DNA from: an uncultured Eubacteriales bacterium
GTDB lineage: Bacteria; Bacillota; Clostridia; Oscillospirales; UBA644
Direction: 5' to 3'
Assembly (NCBI GenBank): GCA_934486965.1
Contig: CAKSQP010000100.1
Location: 1 to 5,433 of the forward strand
Length of the DNA stretch: 5,433 bases
The translations under genes were made by a program, and so were the position numbers. Shown here piece after piece: positions 1-4,971 of this stretch. The notes beneath the pieces were generated by a model. It did not search any database. It was not told the origin of the DNA and was given only the letters and a program-made list of their open reading frames with translations. Within the stretch, counting starts at the first letter, position 1; every line of letters starts with the position of its first letter.

Positions 1-529
1 CGGCAGAACCTTTCATTATTTCAAAATTTATTTTCTGCTCTTTTTGCGATACGGCTTTCGATTCGTCGACAAGAGCCCTGTTTTCCGAAAGGTCTTCGAT
101 TTTGTTCTTTTCTCCCGAAATTCCGGAAAAATCCTCTTCCCATAAATCTTCCGTCGTGACTTTTCCGTCTTTGACGGTCAGATAGCCATAGTGATTATAT
201 CCTCCGCCCGCGGTCACATAGAAAATGCCCGAAAAATCCTTGTTGTCGGAATAAAGATACTGAACGGTCCCCGTTACAAAGTCATAACTGCCGACTGCTT
301 TTACCGAATCGGTATAGGTATATATTTTTAAGGACGTATTGTCGGGCAGGATAAGGTCGGGCGTTCCGTCGTTATCGATATCTCTGATAAGATAGTGCAC
401 TTCAAAAGAAGAATCGGCAAAATTTTTCAGATAGTCGGTGTAAATTTCGGTAACGGACTTTTCACCGCACCCCGCAAGCAAAAAGACAAGACATATAATC
501 GGAATAAGGCGTAAAATACAGCGTTTCAT
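1..529 (-). CDS. Lipoprotein with an EF-hand/FG-GAP-like loop, function unknown (C-terminus beyond the window)
   Basis: The frame is open from ATG at 527-529 to the window edge, giving 176 codons without a stop. An AAGGAG site (536-541) lies 6 nt before the start. Residues 1-21 form a lipoprotein signal peptide: basic MKR, a hydrophobic core, and lipobox L18-A19-G20-C21, so signal peptidase II cleavage and lipid attachment at Cys21 are expected. The mature protein should sit on the outer face of the membrane. Residues 50-58 read DIDNDGTPD, the D-x-D-x-D-G-x-x-D calcium-loop pattern seen in FG-GAP/VCBS-like and EF-hand segments. A Gly/Tyr-rich stretch follows (about residues 107-117) and then a charged region. 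Many Clostridia secrete uncharacterised lipoproteins with this 'DIDNDGxPDLIL' opening; no enzyme motif is visible. The gene is separated from the upstream NYN gene by a terminator and has its own promoter. The lipoprotein call is firm; the function is unknown. Confidence 0.85.
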   Translation of the reverse strand, partial: MKRCILRLIPIICLVFLLAGCGEKSVTEIYTDYLKNFADSSFEVHYLIRDIDNDGTPDLILPDNTSLKIYTYTDSVKAVGSYDFVTGTVQYLYSDNKDFSGIFYVTAGGGYNHYGYLTVKDGKVTTEDLWEEDFSGISGEKNKIEDLSENRALVDESKAVSQKEQKINFEIMKGSA

Positions 530-560
530 ATTATGCTCCTTAAAAGTTTTCTGTTATCAT

Positions 561-588
561 ATTACAGTATCGGGTCTGCATTTGTCAA
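561..588 (-). promoter_or_regulatory. Sigma-A-type promoter of the lipoprotein gene
   Basis: Reading the minus strand, a perfect -35 TTGACA (583-588) is followed after 16 nt by -10 TGTAAT (561-566), five of six matches to TATAAT. Transcription would start near 553, about 24 nt before the lipoprotein ATG and just upstream of its AAGGAG site. It lies downstream of the NYN gene terminator, so the two minus-strand genes are separate transcription units. Confidence 0.75.
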
Positions 589-620
589 GAGGGGCGAAGT
601 TTATATGCGGTCATGACATG

Positions 621-650
621 AAAAACAGCCCGAAAAAAATCGGGCTGTTT
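621..650 (-). terminator. Intrinsic terminator of the NYN-domain gene
   Basis: The minus strand reads AAACAGCCCGA, a loop of six T, then TCGGGCTGTTT running into a short T tract (621-625). The stem is 11 bp (623-633 with 640-650) with a GC-rich core. It begins 2 nt after the NYN gene stop codon (652-654). On the plus strand the hairpin also has flanking T residues, but no plus-strand gene ends here. Confidence 0.88.
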
Positions 651-651
651 C

Positions 652-1782
652 TTATTTATCTGCTTTTTCGGCTGTCGCCTTTTTCTTCGGCGGATAATAT
701 CTCCGCTTTTTCTTTTTCGGCTGAGCGCCGACGGGCGCTATGACCGTACCCGTGACCGTTATTTTTTCTTTATCTTCGGTCTTTTTATTTTCCGCCGTCG
801 TTTTTTTCGGGGCGGGCTTTTTCTTTTTTACGGGTTCTTTTCTGACGGTTTTTGTTTCCGGTTTGACGGTTTCTTTGTTTGTGGTTTTCGTTTCCGCCTT
901 TAGTTTTGCGGCGGGCTTTTTTGACGGTTCTTTTTTCTTTTCGATTATCGCGACCGTCTTCTTTTCCGTCTTCGGCGGCTCTTCCTTTTTCTTTAAGAAC
1001 GGGTCTTTCACCCATATCTCGTCCGATTCTATCTTATCCCAGTCAATGTCGAGGGACATAACTTTTTTTCTGCCGAAAGCAGTTTCCTTGCGGAGGATAT
1101 ATCCTTCGTCGATAAGGAAGGAAAGCGCCTCTTTTATCTTTTCTTCGGGCGCTCCGTAAAGTTCCGAAACTATTTCAGCCGTTTTCGCAAACGACGGCTT
1201 TGAATTTCTGCCGTTTTTTTCGAGTTCTCTGAGGTTCGTAAGTATCATATCGAAATATTTTTCGTAAAGTTCCGTTTTTGTCGGTACCTCTTCGAACCAT
1301 GTCGCGATCTCTTTGAGTTGGTGGCTGAAAGCGTCTTTGACACCGTAAATTCCGACTTCCTTGCCGCAGTTGTTTTTAAGGCAACTCGCCGCCGAAGAAA
1401 AATGTCCGTCTCCCGAAAAAATTATAAAAGCGTCGATGTCGGGGGAGAACATCGCTTTCTGATAAATGTGGTCGAGCATTATAAAGTCGGTAAAATCTTT
1501 TTTATAATTCCCTGTGTTGGAAGTCTGTATTATATTGTTCGTGACCGCTCTGATCTTCAGTATCTCGCCTGCAAGGGAGGGGTTTGAAAAATCCCCGAAA
1601 AAGGAAATGTCCTTTATATCGTATTTTTTTGCAAGCGTTCTTGCCCATGTTTTGATGTTCGGCTTCGTTCCGTGCAGTTTCGTTATCGAAATGTACCAGT
1701 GTTCGAAATCGACGAATACCGCCGCGGTAGGTTTTTGGTCGGTTTTTTTCTTGAATAAATTGCCGAGTCCTATATTTCTCAC
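652..1782 (-). CDS. NYN-domain (LabA/DUF88-like, PIN-fold) putative ribonuclease with winged-helix-like middle and basic tail
   Basis: Residues about 20-166 form a NYN domain, a PIN-like fold usually linked to metal-dependent RNA cleavage. The expected acidic positions are visible: D25 in VFVDFEHWY, D96 and D99 in KKDFTDFIMLDHIY, and D125 in the FSGDGHF motif, followed by a GKEVGIYGV strand. Residues about 170-250 look like a small winged-helix unit (EIVSELYGAPEEKIKEALSFLIDEGYILRK), the place where related proteins often carry a LOTUS/OST-HTH or similar nucleic-acid-binding module. Residues about 264-376 are low complexity, rich in Lys, Pro, Ala, Thr and Glu, and end in clusters such as KKKKRRYYPPKKK; this suggests a disordered RNA- or ribosome-contacting tail. 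No signal peptide, so cytosolic. Start: the coordinates use GTG at 1780-1782, but that codon overlaps the SD sequence, and AUA at 1771-1773 is better placed, giving 373 residues. Single gene with its own promoter and terminator. The fold is sure; the substrate is unknown. Confidence 0.85.
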   Translation of the reverse strand: MRNIGLGNLFKKKTDQKPTAAVFVDFEHWYISITKLHGTKPNIKTWARTLAKKYDIKDISFFGDFSNPSLAGEILKIRAVTNNIIQTSNTGNYKKDFTDFIMLDHIYQKAMFSPDIDAFIIFSGDGHFSSAASCLKNNCGKEVGIYGVKDAFSHQLKEIATWFEEVPTKTELYEKYFDMILTNLRELEKNGRNSKPSFAKTAEIVSELYGAPEEKIKEALSFLIDEGYILRKETAFGRKKVMSLDIDWDKIESDEIWVKDPFLKKKEEPPKTEKKTVAIIEKKKEPSKKPAAKLKAETKTTNKETVKPETKTVRKEPVKKKKPAPKKTTAENKKTEDKEKITVTGTVIAPVGAQPKKKKRRYYPPKKKATAEKADK

Positions 1783-1786
1783 CTCC
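1779..1786 (-). promoter_or_regulatory. Strong Shine-Dalgarno site that questions the annotated start of the NYN gene
   Basis: The minus strand reads GGAGGTGA here, an 8-nt perfect complement of the 16S rRNA 3' end. The only standard in-frame start codon, GTG at 1780-1782, is inside this site and so cannot be read by a ribosome bound to it. Counting down from GGAGG, 8 nt separate it from an in-frame ATA at 1771-1773. No ATG, GTG or TTG follows in frame before the NYN domain begins. Confidence 0.7.
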
Positions 1787-1799
1787 GTTCTACCGTATA

Positions 1800-1828
1800 A
1801 TTATACTCTTAAAATCAAAAAAAATCAA
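1800..1828 (-). promoter_or_regulatory. Sigma-A-type promoter of the NYN-domain gene
   Basis: The minus strand has -10 TATAAT (1800-1805), a perfect match, preceded after 17 nt by TTGATT (1823-1828), four of six matches. Transcription would begin near 1793, leaving only about 10 nt before the GTG at 1782, or about 20 nt before the ATA at 1773. A-tracts next to it (1817-1824 and 1832-1837, then T at 1840-1845) suggest bent DNA or UP-element activity. Confidence 0.75.
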
Positions 1829-1857
1829 TAGAAAAAACATTTTTTGCGAAAATAAAC

Positions 1858-1886
1858 TTTACAAACCGTTTCAAATGTGTTACAAT
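1858..1886 (+). promoter_or_regulatory. Extended -10 promoter of proC
   Basis: TTTACA (1858-1863) is followed after 17 nt by TACAAT (1881-1886). A TG at 1878-1879 one base upstream of the -10 makes it an extended -10 promoter. Transcription would start near 1893, giving a short leader of about 27 nt before the GTG start. It is arranged back to back with the NYN gene promoter, the two -35 boxes being about 29 bp apart. Confidence 0.78.
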
Positions 1887-1919
1887 TAAAATATATAAGT
1901 TAAAAAGGAGAGGTCTAAA

Positions 1920-2729
1920 GTGAGTTTCAAACTCGGATTTATCGGCGCCGGAAATATGGCGGGCGCAATAATATCTTCCGTTGTGAAAAATAATCTTTAT
2001 TATCCCGAAGATATTTCAATATACGAAAAAAATGATGTAAAACGTGCGGAATACGCAAATAAGGGCTTTGCAACCGTCGAAAACGAGGCTGAACTCGTCA
2101 GACGTTCGAACTTCGTCTTCATCGCCGTAAAACCCGCGGATCTGCGTGAAGTTCTCGAAAAGATCGCTCCCCACATAACGATAAACAACGTTATCGTAAG
2201 CATCGTTGCGGGCGCGTCGATCGGCTTTATAAAATCGGTCATCGGTTCTGACTGCAAAGTCGTCAGGGTAATGCCGAATATGCCGCTCACCGTCGGTAAG
2301 GGCGCTGTCGCAATAGCGTATGAAATGCCGATAACTTACAGGGAATTTACCTCCGTTAAGCATATATTCGAGGCTTCCGGAATTGTCGAGACGATGGAGG
2401 ACGATCAGATAAACGAGATCACTTCCGTTTCGGGTTCGGGTCCCGCTTACGTCTACGCTCTTATTCTTTCGATGATAAAGGGCGCCGTCGCGCAGGGAAT
2501 AGATAAGAAAGTCGCGACCGAACTCGTTATTCAGACTGTTGCGGGCTCTGTCGCTGCTCTCGAAAAAACGGGCGAAGATCCCGAATTTGCGCTCAGAAAA
2601 ATATGCTCGCCGAACGGCACGACCCTCGCGGCGATCGACGTTTTCGAAAAGAGAGGCTTTGACCAGACCGTCGCCGACGCCATGCTCGCCTGCACCCGCC
2701 GCGCCGCGGAATTGGGCAAAGAACTGTAA
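1920..2729 (+). CDS. proC: Pyrroline-5-carboxylate reductase (ProC)
   Basis: Reduces 1-pyrroline-5-carboxylate to L-proline with NAD(P)H, the last step of proline synthesis, in the cytosol. The 269-residue length is normal for the family. The N-terminal Rossmann fold opens with GFIGAGNMAGAI (residues 6-17). IAVKP (68-72), VRVMPNMP (115-122) and the substrate-domain motif SVSGSGPAYVYA (169-180) are the classic P5C reductase blocks. CSPNGTTLAAI (229-239) matches the C-terminal signature, with Asn where many members have Gly, a change the signature allows. The start is GTG at 1920, set by AAGGAGAGGT (1905-1914), with 9 nt between GGAG and the start. No proA or proB is adjacent, so the gene stands alone under its own promoter, and nothing suggests an attenuator in its short leader. 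All key blocks are intact. Confidence 0.97.
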   Translation: MSFKLGFIGAGNMAGAIISSVVKNNLYYPEDISIYEKNDVKRAEYANKGFATVENEAELVRRSNFVFIAVKPADLREVLEKIAPHITINNVIVSIVAGASIGFIKSVIGSDCKVVRVMPNMPLTVGKGAVAIAYEMPITYREFTSVKHIFEASGIVETMEDDQINEITSVSGSGPAYVYALILSMIKGAVAQGIDKKVATELVIQTVAGSVAALEKTGEDPEFALRKICSPNGTTLAAIDVFEKRGFDQTVADAMLACTRRAAELGKEL

Positions 2730-2733
2730 GAGC

Positions 2734-2773
2734 CCCGTCTTTGTCGGGTTTGACGGAATTTTACCGTCCCGAC
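2734..2773 (+). terminator. Possible terminator or structured 3' end of proC
   Basis: Two overlapping hairpins follow the proC stop. The larger pairs GTCGG (2743-2747) with CCGAC (2769-2773) and GACGG (2752-2756) with CCGTC (2764-2768): 10 bp with a 4-nt one-sided bulge and a 7-nt loop. A smaller alternative pairs CCCG (2734-2737) with CGGG (2745-2748) and is followed by TTT. The two exclude each other. Neither has a proper U-tract, so intrinsic termination is uncertain. Confidence 0.35.
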
Positions 2774-3008
2774 CTGCGTAAAACCGTTACGGATACCGCA
2801 AATTTAGGCGAAATTGTGATTAAAAATTTTCAAAACTGTTGAGTTTTCGGGCAAAAGTGTTAAAGCGGTTGAATAAATGTGTCATCAATGAAAATACGGA
2901 CATAAAAACCGCCCAAAAACAGGGGTATGAGTACCTATAAAAGGACTTTTGTCGCGTTTTTATACGTTTTAACGAAAATTAAACTTCATTTTTGGTTATT
3001 ACGATTAC
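2774..3008. other. Gene-free stretch with two further hairpins upstream of the ABC ATPase
   Basis: No credible coding region. A hairpin spans 2775-2800: TGCGTA pairs with TACCGCA with one bulged C, and CCG/CGG pair inside around a TTA loop. A longer-range fold pairs GCGGTT (2865-2870) with AACCGC (2907-2912), with TGTC (2880-2883) and GACA (2899-2902) inside it. From about 2940 on it is AT-rich without clear structure. An open frame from ATG 2927 has only an AGGGG placed 1-2 nt before it and no recognisable protein. These hairpins lie upstream of the best promoter (3009-3037), so they would be in the ATPase leader only if an earlier, unrecognised promoter exists. Confidence 0.4.
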
Positions 3009-3037
3009 TTTATTTTTCCCCCGATTTATGGTATCAT
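3009..3037 (+). promoter_or_regulatory. Extended -10 promoter of the ABC ATPase gene
   Basis: TATCAT (3032-3037) is preceded by TGG, giving the extended -10 pattern TGnTATCAT. A weak -35, TTTATT (3009-3014, three of six matches), lies 17 nt upstream, as is common when an extended -10 is present. Transcription would start near 3044, with a leader of about 44 nt carrying the GGAGGG ribosome binding site. Confidence 0.6.
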
Positions 3038-3074
3038 ATTTATACTGAAAAAATTGTTGTTACAGATTTCTATT

Positions 3075-3080
3075 GGAGGG
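3075..3080 (+). promoter_or_regulatory. Ribosome binding site that fixes the ABC ATPase start at GTG 3088
   Basis: GGAGGG lies 7 nt before GTG at 3088-3090. The longer reading from TTG at 3073 overlaps this site and has no SD of its own, so it is rejected. The protein then begins MAGLVLKNIGKVY, which is where members of this ATPase family normally start. Confidence 0.85.
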
Positions 3081-3087
3081 TAATAAA

Positions 3088-4209
3088 GTGGCAGGATTGG
3101 TACTCAAAAATATCGGAAAAGTTTACCACGGCGGCGTCCGTGCGGTAACCGATTTCAACCTCAAAATAAAAGATAAGGAATTTATCGTATTCGTCGGCCC
3201 TTCCGGCTGCGGTAAGTCCACGACTCTTCGTATGATAGCGGGTCTTGAGGAAATAACCGAAGGCGAACTTTATATCGACGACAGACTTGTCAACGATATG
3301 GCGCCGAAGGACAGAGATATAGCGATGGTTTTCCAGAACTATGCTCTTTATCCTCACATGACCGTTTACGAAAACATGGCTTTCGGACTCAAACTCCGTA
3401 AGGTTTCCAAAGAGGAGATCAAGAGAAGAGTTGACGAAGCCGCAAGAATTCTTGATATATCCCACCTTCTCGACAGAAGACCGAAGGCTCTTTCCGGAGG
3501 TCAGAGACAGCGTGTCGCTCTCGGTCGTGCGATAGTCCGTGAACCGAAAGTCTTCCTTCTTGACGAACCTCTGTCGAACTTGGACGCAAAACTCCGTGCT
3601 CAGATGAGAACCGAGATATCCAAACTTCATCAGAGACTCGGAACTACCTTTATCTACGTTACCCACGACCAGACCGAGGCTATGACCATGGCTGACCGTA
3701 TCGTCGTTATGAAAGACGGAGTTATCCAGCAGTGCGATACTCCTCAGCATCTTTACGACGAACCCTGCAACAAATTCGTCGCAGGCTTTATCGGATCTCC
3801 GCAGATGAACTTCATCGAAGTAAAACTCATCAAACGCGGCGAGGATTTCTTCGTTGTCTTCGGCGACAATACCGTTAAGATCCCCAGAGAAAAAGTCGAG
3901 ACCGAAAGATACGACAAACTCATGACCTACGGCGGCAAACAGGTTCTTATGGGTATCCGTCCGGAATGTCTCTATGACGAACCCGAAAACCTTGAAAAAT
4001 TCAGCGAAAGCGTTATCGAAGCCAACGTTGAAGTCGTCGAACTTATGGGTGCCGAAACTTACCTTTACCTCGACGTACACGACAATAAATTTACCGCGAG
4101 AGTTTCTCCCTATTCCACCGCGAAATCGGGAGACACCATCAAGATCGCTCTTGATATGACCAAAATTCACCTCTTCGACATTGATACCGAAGAGACCATC
4201 ATCAACTGA
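3088..4209 (+). CDS. ugpC: Sugar ABC importer ATP-binding protein, MalK/UgpC/MsmK type
   Basis: ATP-hydrolysing subunit of a carbohydrate (CUT1-type) ABC importer; it would dimerise on the cytoplasmic face of a two-permease complex. Numbered from GTG 3088 it has 373 residues, typical for the family. Walker A GPSGCGKST is at 37-45, the Q-loop VFQNYALYPHM at 81-91, the signature LSGGQRQR at 135-142, Walker B FLLDEP at 156-161, the D-loop SNLD at 163-166 and the switch His193 in VTHDQTEA. Residues from about 235 match the C-terminal OB/TOBE regulatory domain of MalK-like proteins (FIGSPQMNF; MGIRPE). No permease or solute-binding gene is visible, as with MsmK in Gram-positives, where one ATPase serves several importers. 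Substrate cannot be read from sequence; ugpC is the usual automated name, not evidence for glycerol-3-phosphate transport. Codons are strongly biased (for example CGT/AGA and CTT/CTC), fitting high expression. Confidence 0.95.
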   Translation: MAGLVLKNIGKVYHGGVRAVTDFNLKIKDKEFIVFVGPSGCGKSTTLRMIAGLEEITEGELYIDDRLVNDMAPKDRDIAMVFQNYALYPHMTVYENMAFGLKLRKVSKEEIKRRVDEAARILDISHLLDRRPKALSGGQRQRVALGRAIVREPKVFLLDEPLSNLDAKLRAQMRTEISKLHQRLGTTFIYVTHDQTEAMTMADRIVVMKDGVIQQCDTPQHLYDEPCNKFVAGFIGSPQMNFIEVKLIKRGEDFFVVFGDNTVKIPREKVETERYDKLMTYGGKQVLMGIRPECLYDEPENLEKFSESVIEANVEVVELMGAETYLYLDVHDNKFTARVSPYSTAKSGDTIKIALDMTKIHLFDIDTEETIIN

Positions 4210-4238
4210 TCTTGCACGGTTTTATCTGAAAATAAATA

Positions 4239-4270
4239 CCCACGGACTCGGAAAAAAACGGGTCTGTGGG
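4239..4270 (+). terminator. Terminator hairpin after the ABC ATPase gene
   Basis: CCCACGGACTCG (4239-4250) pairs with CGGGTCTGTGGG (4259-4270): 12 continuous base pairs including two G-U pairs, with an 8-nt A-rich loop. It begins 30 nt after the stop codon. The following bases (ATTTACGCGTTTTT) form only a broken U-tract, so termination may be partial, with read-through into the sigma factor gene. Confidence 0.7.
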
Positions 4271-4275
4271 ATTTA

Positions 4276-4294
4276 CGCGTTTTTCGGAAACGTG
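4276..4294 (+). other. Hairpin just ahead of the sigma factor ribosome binding site
   Basis: CGCGTTT (4276-4282) pairs with AAACGTG (4288-4294), 7 bp with one G-U pair and a 5-nt loop. It ends 3 nt before AAGGAG (4298-4303), so it could affect ribosome access. Its T-run (4280-4284) is the T-run that would follow the preceding terminator, so hairpin and terminator share sequence. Confidence 0.4.
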
Positions 4295-4308
4295 CGAAAG
4301 GAGCATTC

Positions 4309-4800
4309 ATGGAGGATTTTTCAAGTTTCGAAGAACTTCTTGAAAAGTCAAAGCCGATGCTTTACGGCATTGCTTCGAAATTCCCCGAAAGGCACCGTGA
4401 AGACCTTATTCAGGAGGGAATTCTGGGGCTTCACAATGCCTACACGACCTTTGACGGAACTTTGGGCGTTCCGTTTTCGGTCTATCTCAGGATCTGCGTC
4501 AACAACAGTATGCTCACCGCATATAAAAAACTCAAAAAAAGCGATCTTCCCGAGGTTTTCGACGAAGAGGGATATATCCCCGACGATTCTATGGAAGATT
4601 CGGTTATAAATAAAAACGATGCCGAAATGTTTTTCGGAAAACTCAAGGAGAGCCTCTCTCCGCTGGAAAAACAGATACTTTCTGAATATCTGAAGGACAA
4701 GAGTTACGAAGAAATTGCAAAAACGCTTTCTCTTTCCGAAAAAACCGTCGACAATGCGCTGATGCGGATAAAGAAAAAAATGCGAAAGCTTTATATATAA
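4309..4800 (+). CDS. Small sigma-70 family factor, SigH/Spo0H-like
   Basis: An RNA polymerase specificity subunit of 163 residues. Region 2 spans about residues 11-75, with the core-binding/-10 part visible as EDLIQEGILGLHNAYTTFD and the following VPFSVYLRICVNNSMLTAYK. An acidic linker (about 79-105) follows. Region 4 spans about 112-161, with the helix-turn-helix SYEEIAKTLSLSEKTVDNAL and a basic KKKMRK end. The region 4 wording (LSPLEKQIL..YL..KSYEEIA and TVDNALMRIKKK) is close to B. subtilis SigH, which is longer (about 218 residues), so this is a shortened relative rather than SigH itself. AAGGAG (4298-4303) lies 5 nt before the ATG. No anti-sigma gene is adjacent. I found no good promoter in the 99-nt gap; TTGCAC (4212-4217) has no convincing -10 partner. 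Targets are unknown. Confidence 0.88.
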   Translation: MEDFSSFEELLEKSKPMLYGIASKFPERHREDLIQEGILGLHNAYTTFDGTLGVPFSVYLRICVNNSMLTAYKKLKKSDLPEVFDEEGYIPDDSMEDSVINKNDAEMFFGKLKESLSPLEKQILSEYLKDKSYEEIAKTLSLSEKTVDNALMRIKKKMRKLYI

Positions 4801-4801
4801 A
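4792..4801 (+). promoter_or_regulatory. Possible -10 region for the downstream structured RNA
   Basis: The end of the sigma factor gene carries overlapping TATATA and TATAAA hexamers. Starts 6-7 nt further on would fall at about 4804-4808, the very 5' end of the proposed RNA. No -35 match is present at 16-18 nt (the sequence there is A-rich), so this is weak; another sigma factor or read-through is possible. Confidence 0.3.
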
Positions 4802-4805
4802 ATTC

Positions 4806-4971
4806 GCCCAGAAAGATTAGTAATCATAAGACAAAAGGCTTCTTAATTCTGGTTGCATAAGTTGATACCTGCACGGGGTACGCCGCTTTGCATCTAAGTT
4901 TTAACCGTCGGTTTCCGACACTATGTCCCTTGTTTTTGTTTTTACGGTTCGGTGCGATTCCGAGCATGGGC
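4806..4971 (+). ncRNA. Structured noncoding RNA, possibly raiA-motif-like
   Basis: This gene-free stretch is packed with pairing. Ends GCCCA (4806-4810) and TGGGC (4967-4971) can close the element. CCAGAA (4808-4813) pairs with TTCTGG (4847-4852) around two helices, GATT/AATC (4815-4825) and TAAGA/TCTTA (4827-4845), a near-ideal three-way junction that partly competes with the end pairing. Hairpins follow at 4870-4892 (TGCA and CGG pairs with a CTT bulge) and 4907-4919 (GTCGG, TTT loop, CCGAC). Near the 3' end, TTCGG, loop TGCGATT, CCGAG (4948-4964) copies a tRNA T-arm in stem length and 7-nt loop. I cannot place it by sequence with certainty. A multi-branched RNA of this size in a Firmicute, with a T-loop-like hairpin near its 3' end, fits my recollection of the raiA motif; treat that name as a hypothesis. 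The 3' boundary could extend to about 5003. Confidence 0.55.

Noticed and set aside
740..1159. Plus-strand frame rich in Phe, Val and Ser opposite the NYN gene, like a membrane protein
   Set aside because: It is the complement of the Lys/Thr/Glu-rich tail, which gives Phe/Val/Ser-rich antisense translation; it has no ribosome binding site.
2863..2876. Catabolite-control (cre) operator TTAAAGCGGTTGAA upstream of the sugar ATPase
   Set aside because: It misses three defined positions of the cre consensus and lies about 170 nt upstream of the best transcription start.
3073..3087. Longer ABC ATPase starting at TTG 3073
   Set aside because: The TTG overlaps the GGAGGG ribosome binding site, which is ideally spaced for GTG 3088; family members also begin at about that position.
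2927..3148. Small gene of 73 codons ahead of and into the ABC ATPase gene
   Set aside because: Its SD-like AGGGG is too close to the ATG, it overlaps the ATPase promoter and coding region, and the product has no recognisable features.
3070..4170. 366-codon open frame antisense to the ABC ATPase gene
   Set aside because: It mirrors a strongly biased, conserved gene on the other strand; long antisense frames are common opposite such codon use, and it has no ribosome binding site or known domain.
4870..4890. T-box riboswitch, because of GGGGTACGCCGC
   Set aside because: It does not match the conserved AGGGTGGTACCGCG antiterminator sequence, and the downstream gene is not an aminoacyl-tRNA synthetase or amino acid gene.
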